Assembly: GCA_964626755.1 (NCBI GenBank)
Contig: CAZVGO010000008.1
Span: 10,718-74,717, forward strand
Length of the DNA stretch: 64,000 nt
Source of the DNA: JACDAV01 sp964626755
GTDB lineage: Bacteria; Chloroflexota; Limnocylindria; Limnocylindrales; CSP1-4
Direction: 5' to 3'
In this document: positions 16,163-25,536 of the stretch, one piece after another
Layout of the letters: each line of letters opens with the position of its first letter
How positions within the stretch are numbered: position 1 is the stretch's first letter
The notes under the pieces: model-generated
The model's input: the letters and a program-made list of their open reading frames with translations, nothing else
The model's database searches: none
Told to the model about the DNA's origin: nothing
Made by a program: the position numbers and the translations under genes

Positions 16163-16345
16163 TCAGTCGGTGTGGAAGGCCTCGGGGATCGTCAGCCACC
16201 ACGATCCCGCCACCCGCTCCGGGAATGGGTCCTGCATCGCGCCGGTCAGCTTCCACACCACTCCTGGGTCACCGGGTCCGCGGCGATCGTCGCCATGTAT
16301 CGTTCAGCCTCCGTCCAGTCCGGACGCTGACCAGCGAAGGAGCGC
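16163..16345 (-). pseudogene. L-rhamnose mutarotase remnant, frameshifted and N-terminally truncated
   Basis: Between the flanking genes the minus strand encodes, in one frame, YMATIAADPVTQEW and then, after a one-base shift, KLTGAMQDPFPERVAGSWW followed by LTIPEAFHTD and a stop at 16163-16165. Joined, these reproduce the C-terminal third of L-rhamnose mutarotase (AADPVTQRWW...DPCQEPLP...WW...EVFHLD). The shift lies near 16255. The N-terminal part is absent because the epimerase gene begins at 16349 on the other strand. It adjoins a sugar-metabolism cluster, so it is probably a leftover of a rhamnose or uronate pathway. Confidence 0.7.
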
Positions 16346-16348
16346 CAC

Positions 16349-17365
16349 GTGGGAGGGAGCGAGCGGTTTCTCGTGACCGGTGCGCTCGGGTGCATCGGCG
16401 CGTGGACGATCCGGACGCTCGTCCGCGGGCGCGCACCGGTCGTCGCCTTCGATCTGGGCCGCGATGTGCGGCGGCTGCGATCGATCATGAGCCCTGACGA
16501 GCTCGCGAGCGTCGAGCTCGTCGCGGGCGACATCACCGAGCTGGCGTCTCTCGACGCCGCGCTCGCGGCGAACGCGATCACGAACGTGATCCACCTCGCG
16601 GCGCTCCAGGTCCCGTTCTGCAAGGCGGATCCACCGCTCGGCGCGCGCGTCAACGTGGTCGGCACGGTCAATGTGTTCGAGGCGGTGAAGCGGCAGGCCC
16701 GTCCAATGGCCCCGGTCGTTTACACGAGCTCGATCGGGATGTTCGGACCCGGCGACGTCGACCCGGAGACGGGCAGCCTGAGCGCCCGGGCGACCGCCCA
16801 TCCGCTCAATCATTACGGCGTGTACAAGCAGGCCAATGAGGGCAATGCGCGGGTCTACTGGCTGGACGATCGGATCGCGAGCGTCGGGCTGCGCCCGCTG
16901 ACGGTGTACGGCGTCGGCCGCGACCAGGGGATGACCAGCGGACCCACGAAGGCGATCGTGGCCGCGGTGCTCGGTGTGCCATTCACCGTTCCGTTCGGCG
17001 GCCCGACCCTCTTCCAGTACGCCGAGGACGTGGCCCGGACGCTCATCGCCGCAAGCAAGAGCGGCCTCGCCGGCGCCAACGTGTTCAACCTCGACGGTGC
17101 GGTCGCGGACGGCGCGCAGCTCGTCGATGCCATCGCAGCCGAGGTGCCGGAGGCCCGCGACCTCATCCGTTACGAGCCGGTAAGCCTGCCGTTTCCGGCG
17201 GAGATCGAACACGACGGAATCGAGGCACTCGGGCCGTCGCCGGTAACACCGTTCGCCGAGGGCGTGCGTGCCAGCATCGAGATCTACCGGCTACTCGCGC
17301 GCGAGGGACGGCTCGTCGCCGCCGAGCACGGGCTGGAGCCGCCCCCCGTGGCAGCCGCGCGGTGA
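16349..17365 (+). CDS. NAD-dependent epimerase/dehydratase (extended SDR)
   Basis: Predicted sugar-nucleotide or sugar epimerase/dehydrogenase. The 338 residues start with the Rossmann motif TGALGCIGAW (about 9-18), continue with VIHLAALQVP, then the catalytic YTSSIG serine region and YGVYK (Y-x3-K). The C-terminal half binds substrate. The start is GTG. It is followed by a Gfo/Idh/MocA oxidoreductase after 31 bases, so the two may act on the same sugar. The substrate is not evident; uronate dehydrogenase-like activity is one option given the neighbouring mutarotase remnant. Confidence 0.8.
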   Translation: MGGSERFLVTGALGCIGAWTIRTLVRGRAPVVAFDLGRDVRRLRSIMSPDELASVELVAGDITELASLDAALAANAITNVIHLAALQVPFCKADPPLGARVNVVGTVNVFEAVKRQARPMAPVVYTSSIGMFGPGDVDPETGSLSARATAHPLNHYGVYKQANEGNARVYWLDDRIASVGLRPLTVYGVGRDQGMTSGPTKAIVAAVLGVPFTVPFGGPTLFQYAEDVARTLIAASKSGLAGANVFNLDGAVADGAQLVDAIAAEVPEARDLIRYEPVSLPFPAEIEHDGIEALGPSPVTPFAEGVRASIEIYRLLAREGRLVAAEHGLEPPPVAAAR

Positions 17366-17396
17366 AGGTCATCCTCAGTCCGGGCTCGTGACGTCG

Positions 17397-18500
17397 ATGG
17401 TCCGCGGGAGCCCAGGGGGCCAGGTCCGGTTCGGGATAGTCGGCCCCGGCAAGGTCGCGGAGCTCCATGCCGCGGCGCTCGGTCGGATCCCGTCCGCCCG
17501 GCTTGTCGGAGTGGCCGGAAGGGATGTCCAACAGGCGCAGGCACTCGCCCGGGCCTACGGGGCGGCCGCCTGGCCGAGCTTCGCGGGCATGCTCGGCAGC
17601 GGGCAGCTCGACGCGCTCATCGTTTGCACTCCCCATCCGGCCCACACGGAGTACGCCGTCGCCGCCGCGCGGGCCGGGATCCACGCTGTCGTCGAGAAGC
17701 CGATGGCGATCACGACCCGGGATTGCGACGCGATGATCGAAGCTGCAGCCAGGAACCAGGTGATCCTGTCGGTTATCAGCCAGCGCCGCTGGTACCCGGC
17801 GGTCCGGCGGGTCAAGGCCGCGATCGACGCTGGCCGGATCGGTGACCCCGGCCTCGCCACGGTCGAGGTGCTCGGCTGGCGCGGCCCGGAGTACTACGCC
17901 CTCGATTCGTGGCGGGGAACACCCGCGGGCGAGGGCGGCGGCGTGCTCGTCAACCAGGCAGTCCACCAGCTCGATCTCCTGCGCTGGCTGCTCGGACCGG
18001 TGATCGAGATCGGCGGCCAGGTCGCGAACCTCAATCATCCCGAGATCGAAGTCGAGGACACGGCAGTGGCCGTGGTGAGATTCGCGAGCGGCGCACTCGC
18101 CTCGATCGTCGTCAGCAACTCCCAGCAGCCGGGGCTCTACGCGAACGTCCACGTCCATGGCCGGAACGGCGCGTCCGTCGGCGTCGAGACCGATCGGGGT
18201 TCGTCGTTCGTCGCCGGCACGTCGCTCCCGAGCCTGGCGCGGAACGACATCTGGACGATCCCCGGGGAGGAGCACCTCCCGGCCCGCTGGGCGACCGAGG
18301 ACGAGGCGGCGCTCGCCGGGCTCGACGTCGCGAGCCACTATCACGAGCTCCAGTTGCGCGACATCGTCGGGGCCATCCTCGAGGGCCGTCAACCAGTCGT
18401 CGATGGCGTCGAGGGGCGGGCGGTGGTGGAGCTCACAGCCGCGATCTACCAGGCGCACGCGACCGGGCTGCCGGTGAGGCTCGCCCCATACGCCGGCTAG
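17397..18500 (+). CDS. Gfo/Idh/MocA-family sugar oxidoreductase
   Basis: NAD(P)-dependent dehydrogenase acting on a sugar, inositol or sugar acid. The 367 residues have an N-terminal Rossmann domain with GIVGPGKVAELHAAAL and the diagnostic EKPMAIT, where the Lys is catalytic, followed by the C-terminal alpha/beta domain containing WRGTPAGEGGGVLVNQAVHQLDLLR with the conserved His. The frame is open further upstream, but this ATG follows the epimerase stop and lets the fold begin near residue 10; GTG at 17388 is possible. The end overlaps the convergent alpha-galactosidase stop by four bases. Confidence 0.88.
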   Translation: MVRGSPGGQVRFGIVGPGKVAELHAAALGRIPSARLVGVAGRDVQQAQALARAYGAAAWPSFAGMLGSGQLDALIVCTPHPAHTEYAVAAARAGIHAVVEKPMAITTRDCDAMIEAAARNQVILSVISQRRWYPAVRRVKAAIDAGRIGDPGLATVEVLGWRGPEYYALDSWRGTPAGEGGGVLVNQAVHQLDLLRWLLGPVIEIGGQVANLNHPEIEVEDTAVAVVRFASGALASIVVSNSQQPGLYANVHVHGRNGASVGVETDRGSSFVAGTSLPSLARNDIWTIPGEEHLPARWATEDEAALAGLDVASHYHELQLRDIVGAILEGRQPVVDGVEGRAVVELTAAIYQAHATGLPVRLAPYAG

Positions 18501-20770
18501 TTGTGGTGTCCGAAGACTGCCTCGAGGACGAACAGCCGCGCCACGAAGTCCCCCTGGGCCCTCGCCTCGTCCCTGTGAGGTCTGAGCGAAAGACCCGCAT
18601 GGATGAGCTCATCGCCGCCGCGCTCGCCGGCGTTGGCCCGGGCAGGCCCGTGGTCCTGATCCGGCCAGGTCGAGACCCGATACTTCACCGACGGATCGAG
18701 TCCCCGTAGCCGGAGCCGACCGGGCCCGGGTGCCGGCCGGTTGAGCACCTGGTACCAGCCGACGACGGCGTGCCGCGCGTCCGGGGACACGGCCATCCAG
18801 GCGGTCTCGTTGCCGTCGCCGTCGAAGGGTCCAACGAGCCGGACGAACCGACCGCGCTGGAGGACGTCGCGGTGCCGCTTGTAGAAGGCGACCTGGTCTG
18901 CCACTTCTCGCCGTTCCTCCTTCGTCAGCGCCGTCGAATCGAGCTGGTACCCGAACACGCCGAAGAACGCGACCGCCGCCCTCGTCGCGAGCGGGGTGAT
19001 CCGCCCGACCTGGTGATTCGGGACCGCGGACACGTGAGCCGACATCGAGCTCAACGGATAGGCCAGCGACGTTCCCCACTGGATCGACAGCCGCTCGACC
19101 GCGTCGGTGTTGTCGCTCGTCCAGGCCTGCGGGGCGAAGGCCAGCATCCCGGGGTCAAACCGGCCACCTCCTCCCGCGCACGACTCGAACAGGATGTCCG
19201 GGAACGCCTCCGTCAGCCGCCGGTAGAGCTCGTACACGCCGAGGATGTAACGGTGGAACAGCTCGCCCTGGCGGTCGGCCGGCAGCCCGGCGCTCCACGG
19301 CTCGGTGATGTTCCGGTTCATGTCCCACTTCACGTACGAGATCGGCGCGCTGCCGAGGACGGCGGACAGGGCCCCGAGCAGGTAGTCGACGACCTCCGGG
19401 CGGGACATGTCGAGGACGAGCTGCTGGCGGCTCTCGGTCCGCGCCCGGCCGGGGACTCCGATCGCCCAGTCCGGGTGCGCCTCGAACAGGTTGCTCCGGG
19501 CGCTGACCATCTCCGGCTCGATCCAGAGACCGAACCCCAACCCGAGGTCCACGATCCGGCGGGCGAGGCCGTCGATCCCGTTGGGCAGCTTGCGTCGATC
19601 GACGATCCAGTCGCCGAGCGACGTCGTGTCGTCGTCGCGGGCGCCGAACCAGCCGTCGTCGAGGACGAACAGCTCGATCCGGAGGTCGCGCGCAACCTCG
19701 GCCATCGCGACGAGCCGGTCCTCCGTGAAGTCGAAGTACGTGCCCTCCCAGTTGTTGAGGAGGACCGGCCGCGGCCGGTCGCGCCACGGGCCCCGGGCCA
19801 GGCGGTCCCGATACATCTGGTGGTAGGCGTCGCTCAGTGCGCCGAGCCCGCGGTCTGAGTGGACGAGCACCGCCTCCGGCGTGGCGAACTCCTCGCCCGG
19901 CTCGAGGGCCCAGGCGAATCCCTCGGGATTGATCCCGATCCGGACGCGGGCCGTCTGGTACGGGTCGACCTCCGCTTCGGCCAGGAAGTTGCCCGAGTAG
20001 ACGAGGCTCAGCCCGATCGCCTCGCCCTGCTCCTCAGTCGTCGCCGGCCGGCGGAGCACGACGAACGGGTTGTGGTGATGGCTCGACGCGCCCCGGATGC
20101 TGCCGACCGACTGGCGGCCGGCGACGAGCCGGCGCGTCCGCACCTGGCGCTCGCGCCCCCAGGCGCTGCTCAGCTGGACGAGCTCCCAGTCGGCGTCGGG
20201 CAGGTCGAGCGAGGCGCTCATCGCGGTCGTCAGCTTCGCCCGGGCCCGCCCCCCGTTCCGGATGCGGGCGCTCCGGGCGATCGCCGGGAGGTCGCGGAAG
20301 ATCGTGTAACGGAGTCGCACCTCGAGGCCGCTCGGCTCGTCGGCGAGGAGAAGCTCGAGGGTCTGCGCCTCGTCATCCGCTTCCGCGTACGTGGCGGGCA
20401 GGCCGGGGATCGGTGGCTTGCCGGCGACGATCCGGTGCTCGCGGTAGGCGAGCTCGAGCACCGTCGAGCCGTCGACGCCCTCGACCACGAGCGCGGGGAC
20501 CCGGAAGTCGCCCGACCCGGGGGTCGGCACTTCGAGAGGGATGGGCTCGCCGACCCGGTTCGAGAAGCCCCGGAACTCGCCCGGCGGGAGGTGCCGGTAC
20601 GAGCGGCCGGCCGCGAGCGCTGGACCGAAGTAGAGCGCACCCGGCGCCCCGCTCTCGTGGATGCGGAGCAGGTAGCTGACGTAGTCATTGCGGAGGTGGA
20701 ACTGACGGGCCGTCCCGTCCCACTCGATCAGCACGGGCCGGCTGCTCAGCTCGGCCCGCGGAGCGTCCAC
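18497..20770 (-). CDS. Alpha-galactosidase, glycoside hydrolase family 36
   Basis: Releases terminal alpha-galactose from oligosaccharides such as raffinose or melibiose; no secretion signal, so intracellular. The 757 residues follow the GH36 plan: an N-terminal beta-sandwich (about 1-310), a TIM barrel with LFVLDDGWFG, nucleophile Asp in YVKWDMNRN (about 481) and acid/base Asp in TSDNTDA (about 552), and a C-terminal beta domain. The reading frame is open far upstream, but that part is the other strand of lacZ read in a second frame; the GTG at 20770 is the first usable start and overlaps lacZ by 25 bases. The two genes are thus one operon. Confidence 0.9.
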   Translation of the reverse strand: MDAPRAELSSRPVLIEWDGTARQFHLRNDYVSYLLRIHESGAPGALYFGPALAAGRSYRHLPPGEFRGFSNRVGEPIPLEVPTPGSGDFRVPALVVEGVDGSTVLELAYREHRIVAGKPPIPGLPATYAEADDEAQTLELLLADEPSGLEVRLRYTIFRDLPAIARSARIRNGGRARAKLTTAMSASLDLPDADWELVQLSSAWGRERQVRTRRLVAGRQSVGSIRGASSHHHNPFVVLRRPATTEEQGEAIGLSLVYSGNFLAEAEVDPYQTARVRIGINPEGFAWALEPGEEFATPEAVLVHSDRGLGALSDAYHQMYRDRLARGPWRDRPRPVLLNNWEGTYFDFTEDRLVAMAEVARDLRIELFVLDDGWFGARDDDTTSLGDWIVDRRKLPNGIDGLARRIVDLGLGFGLWIEPEMVSARSNLFEAHPDWAIGVPGRARTESRQQLVLDMSRPEVVDYLLGALSAVLGSAPISYVKWDMNRNITEPWSAGLPADRQGELFHRYILGVYELYRRLTEAFPDILFESCAGGGGRFDPGMLAFAPQAWTSDNTDAVERLSIQWGTSLAYPLSSMSAHVSAVPNHQVGRITPLATRAAVAFFGVFGYQLDSTALTKEERREVADQVAFYKRHRDVLQRGRFVRLVGPFDGDGNETAWMAVSPDARHAVVGWYQVLNRPAPGPGRLRLRGLDPSVKYRVSTWPDQDHGPARANAGERGGDELIHAGLSLRPHRDEARAQGDFVARLFVLEAVFGHHN

Positions 20771-23742
20771 GACCAGCGATACGTGCCCGGCCCCACGAGG
20801 TACTGGGGAAGCGTGTCCGGGCCGCAGCTCGCGGTGCCCAGCCCCCGGTGGGCCGCGTCGAGATGGACGATCGTCTCGGGCCGGGGAGCCAGGTCCACGT
20901 CGTGGCCCGCTGCCGCGAGGTCCGCGCCGCGGAAGTGCGTCGCGGACACCTGCCCAGGCTCGCCCAGCTCGATCCGCATGCCGCGGCCGGTTCCGCTGCG
21001 CAGCGCGAGCCAGCGGACCCCTGCCCGGCCGCCGTTTTCCTGTGGCCGGACATACGGCACGTACATGTCGGTGACGGTCGACCGCCAGCGCCCCACCCGG
21101 GCACCGCGCTGCCTGTCCGGGTAGCTCTCGTGCGGGCCGAGCCCGAACCACTCGACCTCCTCGAATCCGGGGGCGGTTTCGAGGACGGTCCCGACCCGGG
21201 CGAGGTCGGTCAGCTCCGCCGGGATCTCGGCGACCTCGTCGACGGTGATGCCCCCGTCGGCGGCGCAGCGCAGCGTCGCCTCGTGGCGGACGACGATGCC
21301 GGCCCCCGTGAGGTACTCGGAGCGAACGATGGTCCCGTCGTCGCCCTGCTCGACCGCCGTCAGGCGGCGCTCGAGCGTCTCCGTCCCGGCGGCCCGCCAT
21401 AGCGCGGCGGCGATGCCGATCCGGTCGTTGTCGGTCGGCGCGCGCCACAGCGACAGCAGCGGAGGGGCCGCGAGCAGCGGATGGACGAGGAGGCCAGCCG
21501 GGTCGACCTCCGGCCGATTCTCCTGCGCCACGCCCGACCGCCGCGCAGCCGCGGGCTTGTCGAGACGAATCTGTGACCAGCCGACCTCGAAGCCGGCCGG
21601 CGCCCACGCCTCCGGCTCCGCGGTGACGAAGCGGATCGTCAGCCACGCCTCGCCGGGGCGATCCGCCGACGGCCCGAGTGCGCCGTCCGGCAGCGTCACC
21701 GTCGCGCGCGCCCCCGGCGCGGTCGCCGGCAGCGGCAGGTCGCCCTCCCCGACTCTCTCGCCGTCGACCGACACGTCGAACCGCGCCCGGAGCCAGGACA
21801 GGTCCCGGAAGTGCTGCCGGTTTTCGATCTCGAGCCGGCCACTCCGCTGAGCCCCCTCGTCCGCGCTCGCGCGGACCGGAGAGGCCAGTTGCTTGTGCTC
21901 CCAGAGTGCCGGCTTCGGCGTCCGGTCCGGCCAGACGAGACCGTCGATGCAGAAGTTGCCGTCGTTCGGGGCGTCGCCGAAGTCGCCGCCGTACGCCCAG
22001 CGCTGCCGGCCGTCCGGCAGGGTCTGGACGAGCCCGTGATCCCACCACTCCCAGATGAATCCACCCTGCAGCCCGGGCGTCGACTCGATCGCGTCCCAGT
22101 ACTCGGCGAGCGTCCCGTTGCTGTTGCCCATCGCGTGTGAGAACTCGCACATGATCAGCGGGTGGCGCTGGCGACCCGACGTCGCGTGGGCGACGATCGC
22201 GGCAATCTCCGGGTACATCGGACAGATGATGTCGCTGATTCCCTGGTCGCTTGTCCAGTCGAACCGGATCGCGCCCTCGTAGTGGAGGGGCCGCGAAGCG
22301 TCGTAGCGGCGGAGCCAGGCTGCGGCCGCGTCGTGGTTCGTTCCGTGGCCGGACTCGTTGCCGAGCGACCAAGCGATGATCGACGGGTGATTCTTGTCGC
22401 GCTCGGCCATCCGCGACGCGCGGCTCACCCACTGGTTGAGGTAGCGCGAGTCGTCGCACAGCGTGCTCTGGAACGCGTGCGACTCGATGTCCGCCTCGTC
22501 GATGACGTACAGCCCGAGCTCGTCGGCCAGGTCGAGGAGGATCGGGTCGTTCGGATAGTGCGACGTCCGCACGGCGTTGAATCCGAACTGCTTCATCTGG
22601 ACGAGGTCGGCCCGCATCGACTCGGCGGACACGACCCGCCCGGTATGCTGATCGAAGTCGTGCCGGTTCACCCCCCGGATGAAGACGCGGGCGCCGTTGA
22701 TGAGCAGGTCGCGTTCGCGGACCTCGACCCGCCGGAAGCCGGTCCGCACCGCGACCTCCTCCGCGACCTCACCCTTTGGCGAGCGGAGGACGATCGCCAG
22801 AACGTGGAGCCGCGGCTGTTCGGCTGACCATGGCGTGACCCCGGGAACCTCGAGCCGCCAGCGGACGACGCCGCCATCGGGCGGCGCGAGACGCTCGTAC
22901 AGCGCCGGGTACGTGACGTCTCGCTCCTCCGGCGTCAGTCGGCCGCCGTACGTGTGGCGGTCCATCAGGTCCTTCTCCGGGCCATAGCGGGGCCACTCGA
23001 GCTTGCGGGCCGCCTCGACCTCCGCGCGGAGCGTCTCGTCGAGGCCCTCGAGCCGCGCCTCCACGGTCCAGCCGGGTTCCGGAGCGAGGCCCGGGAAGTC
23101 CACTTCGACGGCCAGGTCGAGGATCCCGGTCGTCAGGTCGTCGGCCAGGCCGGGGATTGCCCGGATGTCCGCGAGATGCAGCGGACCTGTCGCGTAGAGG
23201 AACACCGACCGGCTGATCCCGCCGTGCCACCACTGGTCCTGGTCCTCGACGAATGTCGCGTCGGACCACTTGACGACCGTCAGCCGGACGGTGTTCGCCC
23301 CGCGCCGGAGGAACGGGGTGACGTCGAACTCCGCGGCGAGGTGGGAGTCCTTGCTGACCCCGACCTCCCCGCCGTTCACCGCGACGACGAGGACGCTCTC
23401 CGCCGCGCCGACGTGAAGCACGACCCGCCGGCCCCCCCAGCCGGGAGGCACGTCGAACGACCGCTCGTAGACACCCGTCGGGTTGTGCTCCGGAATCGCC
23501 GGCGGGCGGCTCTCGAACGGCATCTGGACGTTCGTGTAGTGCGGCCCGTCGTCGAAGCCCCCCATCGTCCACAGGCTCGGGACGGCCGCGTCGCTCCACG
23601 CATCGCCCGGCTCGGAGTCGGGCCGCGGGAGCAGCTGGAACCGCCACGTGCCGTCGAGGTCGAGCCGCTCAGCGTGGGGGACGCTGTGCATCGGAAGTCG
23701 GTGGACCGCGACGAGCTCCGGCGCAAGCCATGGTCGGAGCAT
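20746..23742 (-). CDS. lacZ: Beta-galactosidase, glycoside hydrolase family 2
   Basis: Cleaves beta-galactosides, probably inside the cell as no signal peptide is present. The 998 residues have the full five-domain LacZ layout: sugar-binding jelly roll (about 30-200), Ig-like domain, TIM barrel, second Ig-like domain and the C-terminal beta-galactosidase small chain. Acid/base Glu lies in AWSLGNESGHG (about 462) and the nucleophile Glu in IMCEFSHAMGNSNG (about 533), close to the Escherichia coli positions. It lies between an epimerase (8 bases upstream) and the alpha-galactosidase. No sugar transporter gene is nearby. Confidence 0.93.
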   Translation of the reverse strand: MLRPWLAPELVAVHRLPMHSVPHAERLDLDGTWRFQLLPRPDSEPGDAWSDAAVPSLWTMGGFDDGPHYTNVQMPFESRPPAIPEHNPTGVYERSFDVPPGWGGRRVVLHVGAAESVLVVAVNGGEVGVSKDSHLAAEFDVTPFLRRGANTVRLTVVKWSDATFVEDQDQWWHGGISRSVFLYATGPLHLADIRAIPGLADDLTTGILDLAVEVDFPGLAPEPGWTVEARLEGLDETLRAEVEAARKLEWPRYGPEKDLMDRHTYGGRLTPEERDVTYPALYERLAPPDGGVVRWRLEVPGVTPWSAEQPRLHVLAIVLRSPKGEVAEEVAVRTGFRRVEVRERDLLINGARVFIRGVNRHDFDQHTGRVVSAESMRADLVQMKQFGFNAVRTSHYPNDPILLDLADELGLYVIDEADIESHAFQSTLCDDSRYLNQWVSRASRMAERDKNHPSIIAWSLGNESGHGTNHDAAAAWLRRYDASRPLHYEGAIRFDWTSDQGISDIICPMYPEIAAIVAHATSGRQRHPLIMCEFSHAMGNSNGTLAEYWDAIESTPGLQGGFIWEWWDHGLVQTLPDGRQRWAYGGDFGDAPNDGNFCIDGLVWPDRTPKPALWEHKQLASPVRASADEGAQRSGRLEIENRQHFRDLSWLRARFDVSVDGERVGEGDLPLPATAPGARATVTLPDGALGPSADRPGEAWLTIRFVTAEPEAWAPAGFEVGWSQIRLDKPAAARRSGVAQENRPEVDPAGLLVHPLLAAPPLLSLWRAPTDNDRIGIAAALWRAAGTETLERRLTAVEQGDDGTIVRSEYLTGAGIVVRHEATLRCAADGGITVDEVAEIPAELTDLARVGTVLETAPGFEEVEWFGLGPHESYPDRQRGARVGRWRSTVTDMYVPYVRPQENGGRAGVRWLALRSGTGRGMRIELGEPGQVSATHFRGADLAAAGHDVDLAPRPETIVHLDAAHRGLGTASCGPDTLPQYLVGPGTYRWSWTLRGPS

Positions 23743-23750
23743 CGCGTCGC

Positions 23751-24611
23751 TCAGCCGGCCGATCGCGCGGCCGTCGCGCCGGCCGCGAGCTCATCCTGCC
23801 ACTGGTGAACCGGCCGGTATCCGAACAGCTCGCGCGCCTTGTCGATCGCGAGGAGCGTCTCCCGGCCGCGAACCACGCGCCGGAGCGGAACACCCGGGAA
23901 GACCTCGGCCATGAGGTCGGCGCTGTCGCGCTCCATGACGGTGTCGGCCGCGGCGATGATGCACACCTCAGCTCCGGTCGTGTCCGATTCGAGGAGCCCG
24001 CGGATCGCCGCTGCGAGGTCGCGAGCGTCGATGTAGCCCCACAGGTTCCACTTTCGGACGGTCGCGTCCGACTGCCAAAACGGGAACCTGGCGTAGTCGT
24101 GGGGTTCCATGATGTTCGAGATCCGGAGCCCGACGAACGGGATGCCGGTCCGCCGGGCGAACTGCTCCGCCATCGTCTCGCCGACGAGCTTCGAGAGCGC
24201 GTACGACGACTCGGGCCGCGGCGGGTGAGTCTCGTCGATCGGGGCGAAAGCCGGGGGCGTGTCGAACGGCAGCCCCAGGACCGTCTCGCTCGACGCCCAC
24301 ACGACCTTTCCCACGCCGCCCGCCTCGGCGGCGGCGAACACGTTGTACGTCGAGAGCCCGTTGATCCGGAACGTCTCGCCGGTGGGCCGCAGGCCGGGCG
24401 CGGGGATCGCCGCGAGGTGAACGACGGCGTCGGCGCCCGCGAGCACGTCGTGGGCCTGGCCCAGGTCGGTCAGGTCGGCGACGACCGACTGCCCACCGGG
24501 GATCCCGTCGGGGACGAGGTCGACGTTGAGCACGTCGTGACCGTGCTCCCGGAGGTCTCGAACGGTCCAGCGGCCGGCCTTGCCGGTACCGCCGGTGACG
24601 ACGATCCGCAT
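23751..24611 (-). CDS. NAD-dependent epimerase/dehydratase (extended SDR)
   Basis: 286-residue Rossmann protein: TGGTGKAGRWTV near residue 6-17, VVHLAAIPAPG, ASSETV and the catalytic YALSKLVGE (Y-x3-K). Its end is 8 bases from lacZ, so it is co-transcribed with the two galactosidases and may act on galactose or its oxidised form. It is distinct from the plus-strand epimerase at 16349. The ATG has no alternative nearby. Confidence 0.85.
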   Translation of the reverse strand: MRIVVTGGTGKAGRWTVRDLREHGHDVLNVDLVPDGIPGGQSVVADLTDLGQAHDVLAGADAVVHLAAIPAPGLRPTGETFRINGLSTYNVFAAAEAGGVGKVVWASSETVLGLPFDTPPAFAPIDETHPPRPESSYALSKLVGETMAEQFARRTGIPFVGLRISNIMEPHDYARFPFWQSDATVRKWNLWGYIDARDLAAAIRGLLESDTTGAEVCIIAAADTVMERDSADLMAEVFPGVPLRRVVRGRETLLAIDKARELFGYRPVHQWQDELAAGATAARSAG

Positions 24612-24635
24612 CCTGCCTCTTCCGCGGCGGGCTGG

Positions 24636-24905
24636 TCAGTGCCGCCCGACGGGCACTGCTCGCGGACCTGTCCCGTCCAGCAGGTCGACGATTTCCGGTT
24701 CGTTCACGCAGGGACTCGCGGGGCGACCCGACCATCGCCAATGGAAGTCGTCGTCTTCCTGGACACCGGATGGCCAGCCGAGATCGGCCGGCGAAGTGAA
24801 CATCTGCGTCATGATCTGCGCCGCAGCGCCCGCCCCGCGCAGGGTGACGAAACCGGCGGCGACGCACACGGCGGTCACGACCATGACCCCGGCGACGATC
24901 TCCAT
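24636..24905 (-). CDS. Small membrane-anchored protein of unknown function
   Basis: 89 residues: a hydrophobic N-terminal helix (EIVAGVMVVTAVCVAAGFVTL, about 2-22), then a polar tail with an acidic stretch QEDDDFHWRW and a Pro/Val-rich end. No family recognised. It lies 24 bases before the epimerase start on the same strand and may begin the transcript. Confidence 0.5.
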   Translation of the reverse strand: MEIVAGVMVVTAVCVAAGFVTLRGAGAAAQIMTQMFTSPADLGWPSGVQEDDDFHWRWSGRPASPCVNEPEIVDLLDGTGPRAVPVGRH

Positions 24906-24960
24906 GGTCGGATTCTCCGCCGCCGGTCAACCGTCTCGTCACCACGATAGCCGGGCGGGT

Positions 24961-25536
24961 CTAGTTCGCCCTCGAGCGGTCGAGGGCGTTGGTCACGACC
25001 TCTGTCCAGAAGTCGACCGCCGCGCGTTCGTACAGCAAGCCCATGCGCAGCGTCTCGCCCCGCCAGTGCTCGACCGTCCGCTGGCCGCGAGCCGATCCAT
25101 CCGGGCGCCGCTCGAGGCGCGCGTCCTCCTCGTAGGCCGAGAACTTCGCTCGATGGATCGCGAGCTGCTGCTCGGCCACGCGCAGGCGCGCGTCCGCGGA
25201 CGCCATATCGGCGAAGAAGAGCTGAAGGAGCCCGGGGTCGCGCAGCTCCGTGCGGGCCGCGGAGGGCCGATCGATCCAGGCGCTCAACGCGGACTGGCCG
25301 GCCGGCGTGATCGCGAACATGCGCCGTCGGCGGCCTCCGGTCTCGCGAGTCTCGGTGACGAGGCCCTGGGCCGCGAGTCGGGGAGGCTCGGTGTACAGGA
25401 GCGTGTGCGGGAAGGACCAGAAGTTCCCGAGCGTCCCCCGGACGTGCCGCTCGAGGTCGTACGGAGTGGACGGCCCCTCGCGGGCGAGGAGGCCCAGGAC
25501 CAGGTACGACGTGTGTGTCAGGCGCTCGGTTGACAT
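24961..25536 (-). CDS. PadR-family transcriptional regulator
   Basis: Winged-helix repressor. The 191 residues have the PadR N-terminal domain (about 10-85) with TSYLVLGLLAREGPSTPYDL, WSFPHTLLYTEPPRLAAQGL and RRRRMFAITPAGQSAL, then a C-terminal helical dimerisation domain (about 95-180). The ATG at 25536 is chosen over one 21 bases upstream because the winged helix then starts at the usual distance. The start overlaps the -35 of a strong divergent promoter, so the protein likely represses the ester cyclase gene and itself. The effector is unknown. Confidence 0.85.
   Translation of the reverse strand: MSTERLTHTSYLVLGLLAREGPSTPYDLERHVRGTLGNFWSFPHTLLYTEPPRLAAQGLVTETRETGGRRRRMFAITPAGQSALSAWIDRPSAARTELRDPGLLQLFFADMASADARLRVAEQQLAIHRAKFSAYEEDARLERRPDGSARGQRTVEHWRGETLRMGLLYERAAVDFWTEVVTNALDRSRAN

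Noticed and set aside
16304..17212. 302-codon minus-strand frame opposite the epimerase
   Set aside because: No domain; the epimerase motifs on the plus strand are clear. Only its downstream end touches the true mutarotase remnant.
20771..22459. Upstream extension of the alpha-galactosidase frame to 1320 residues
   Set aside because: The extra 560 residues are a second frame of lacZ on the same strand with no domain; GH36 homology starts after 20770.
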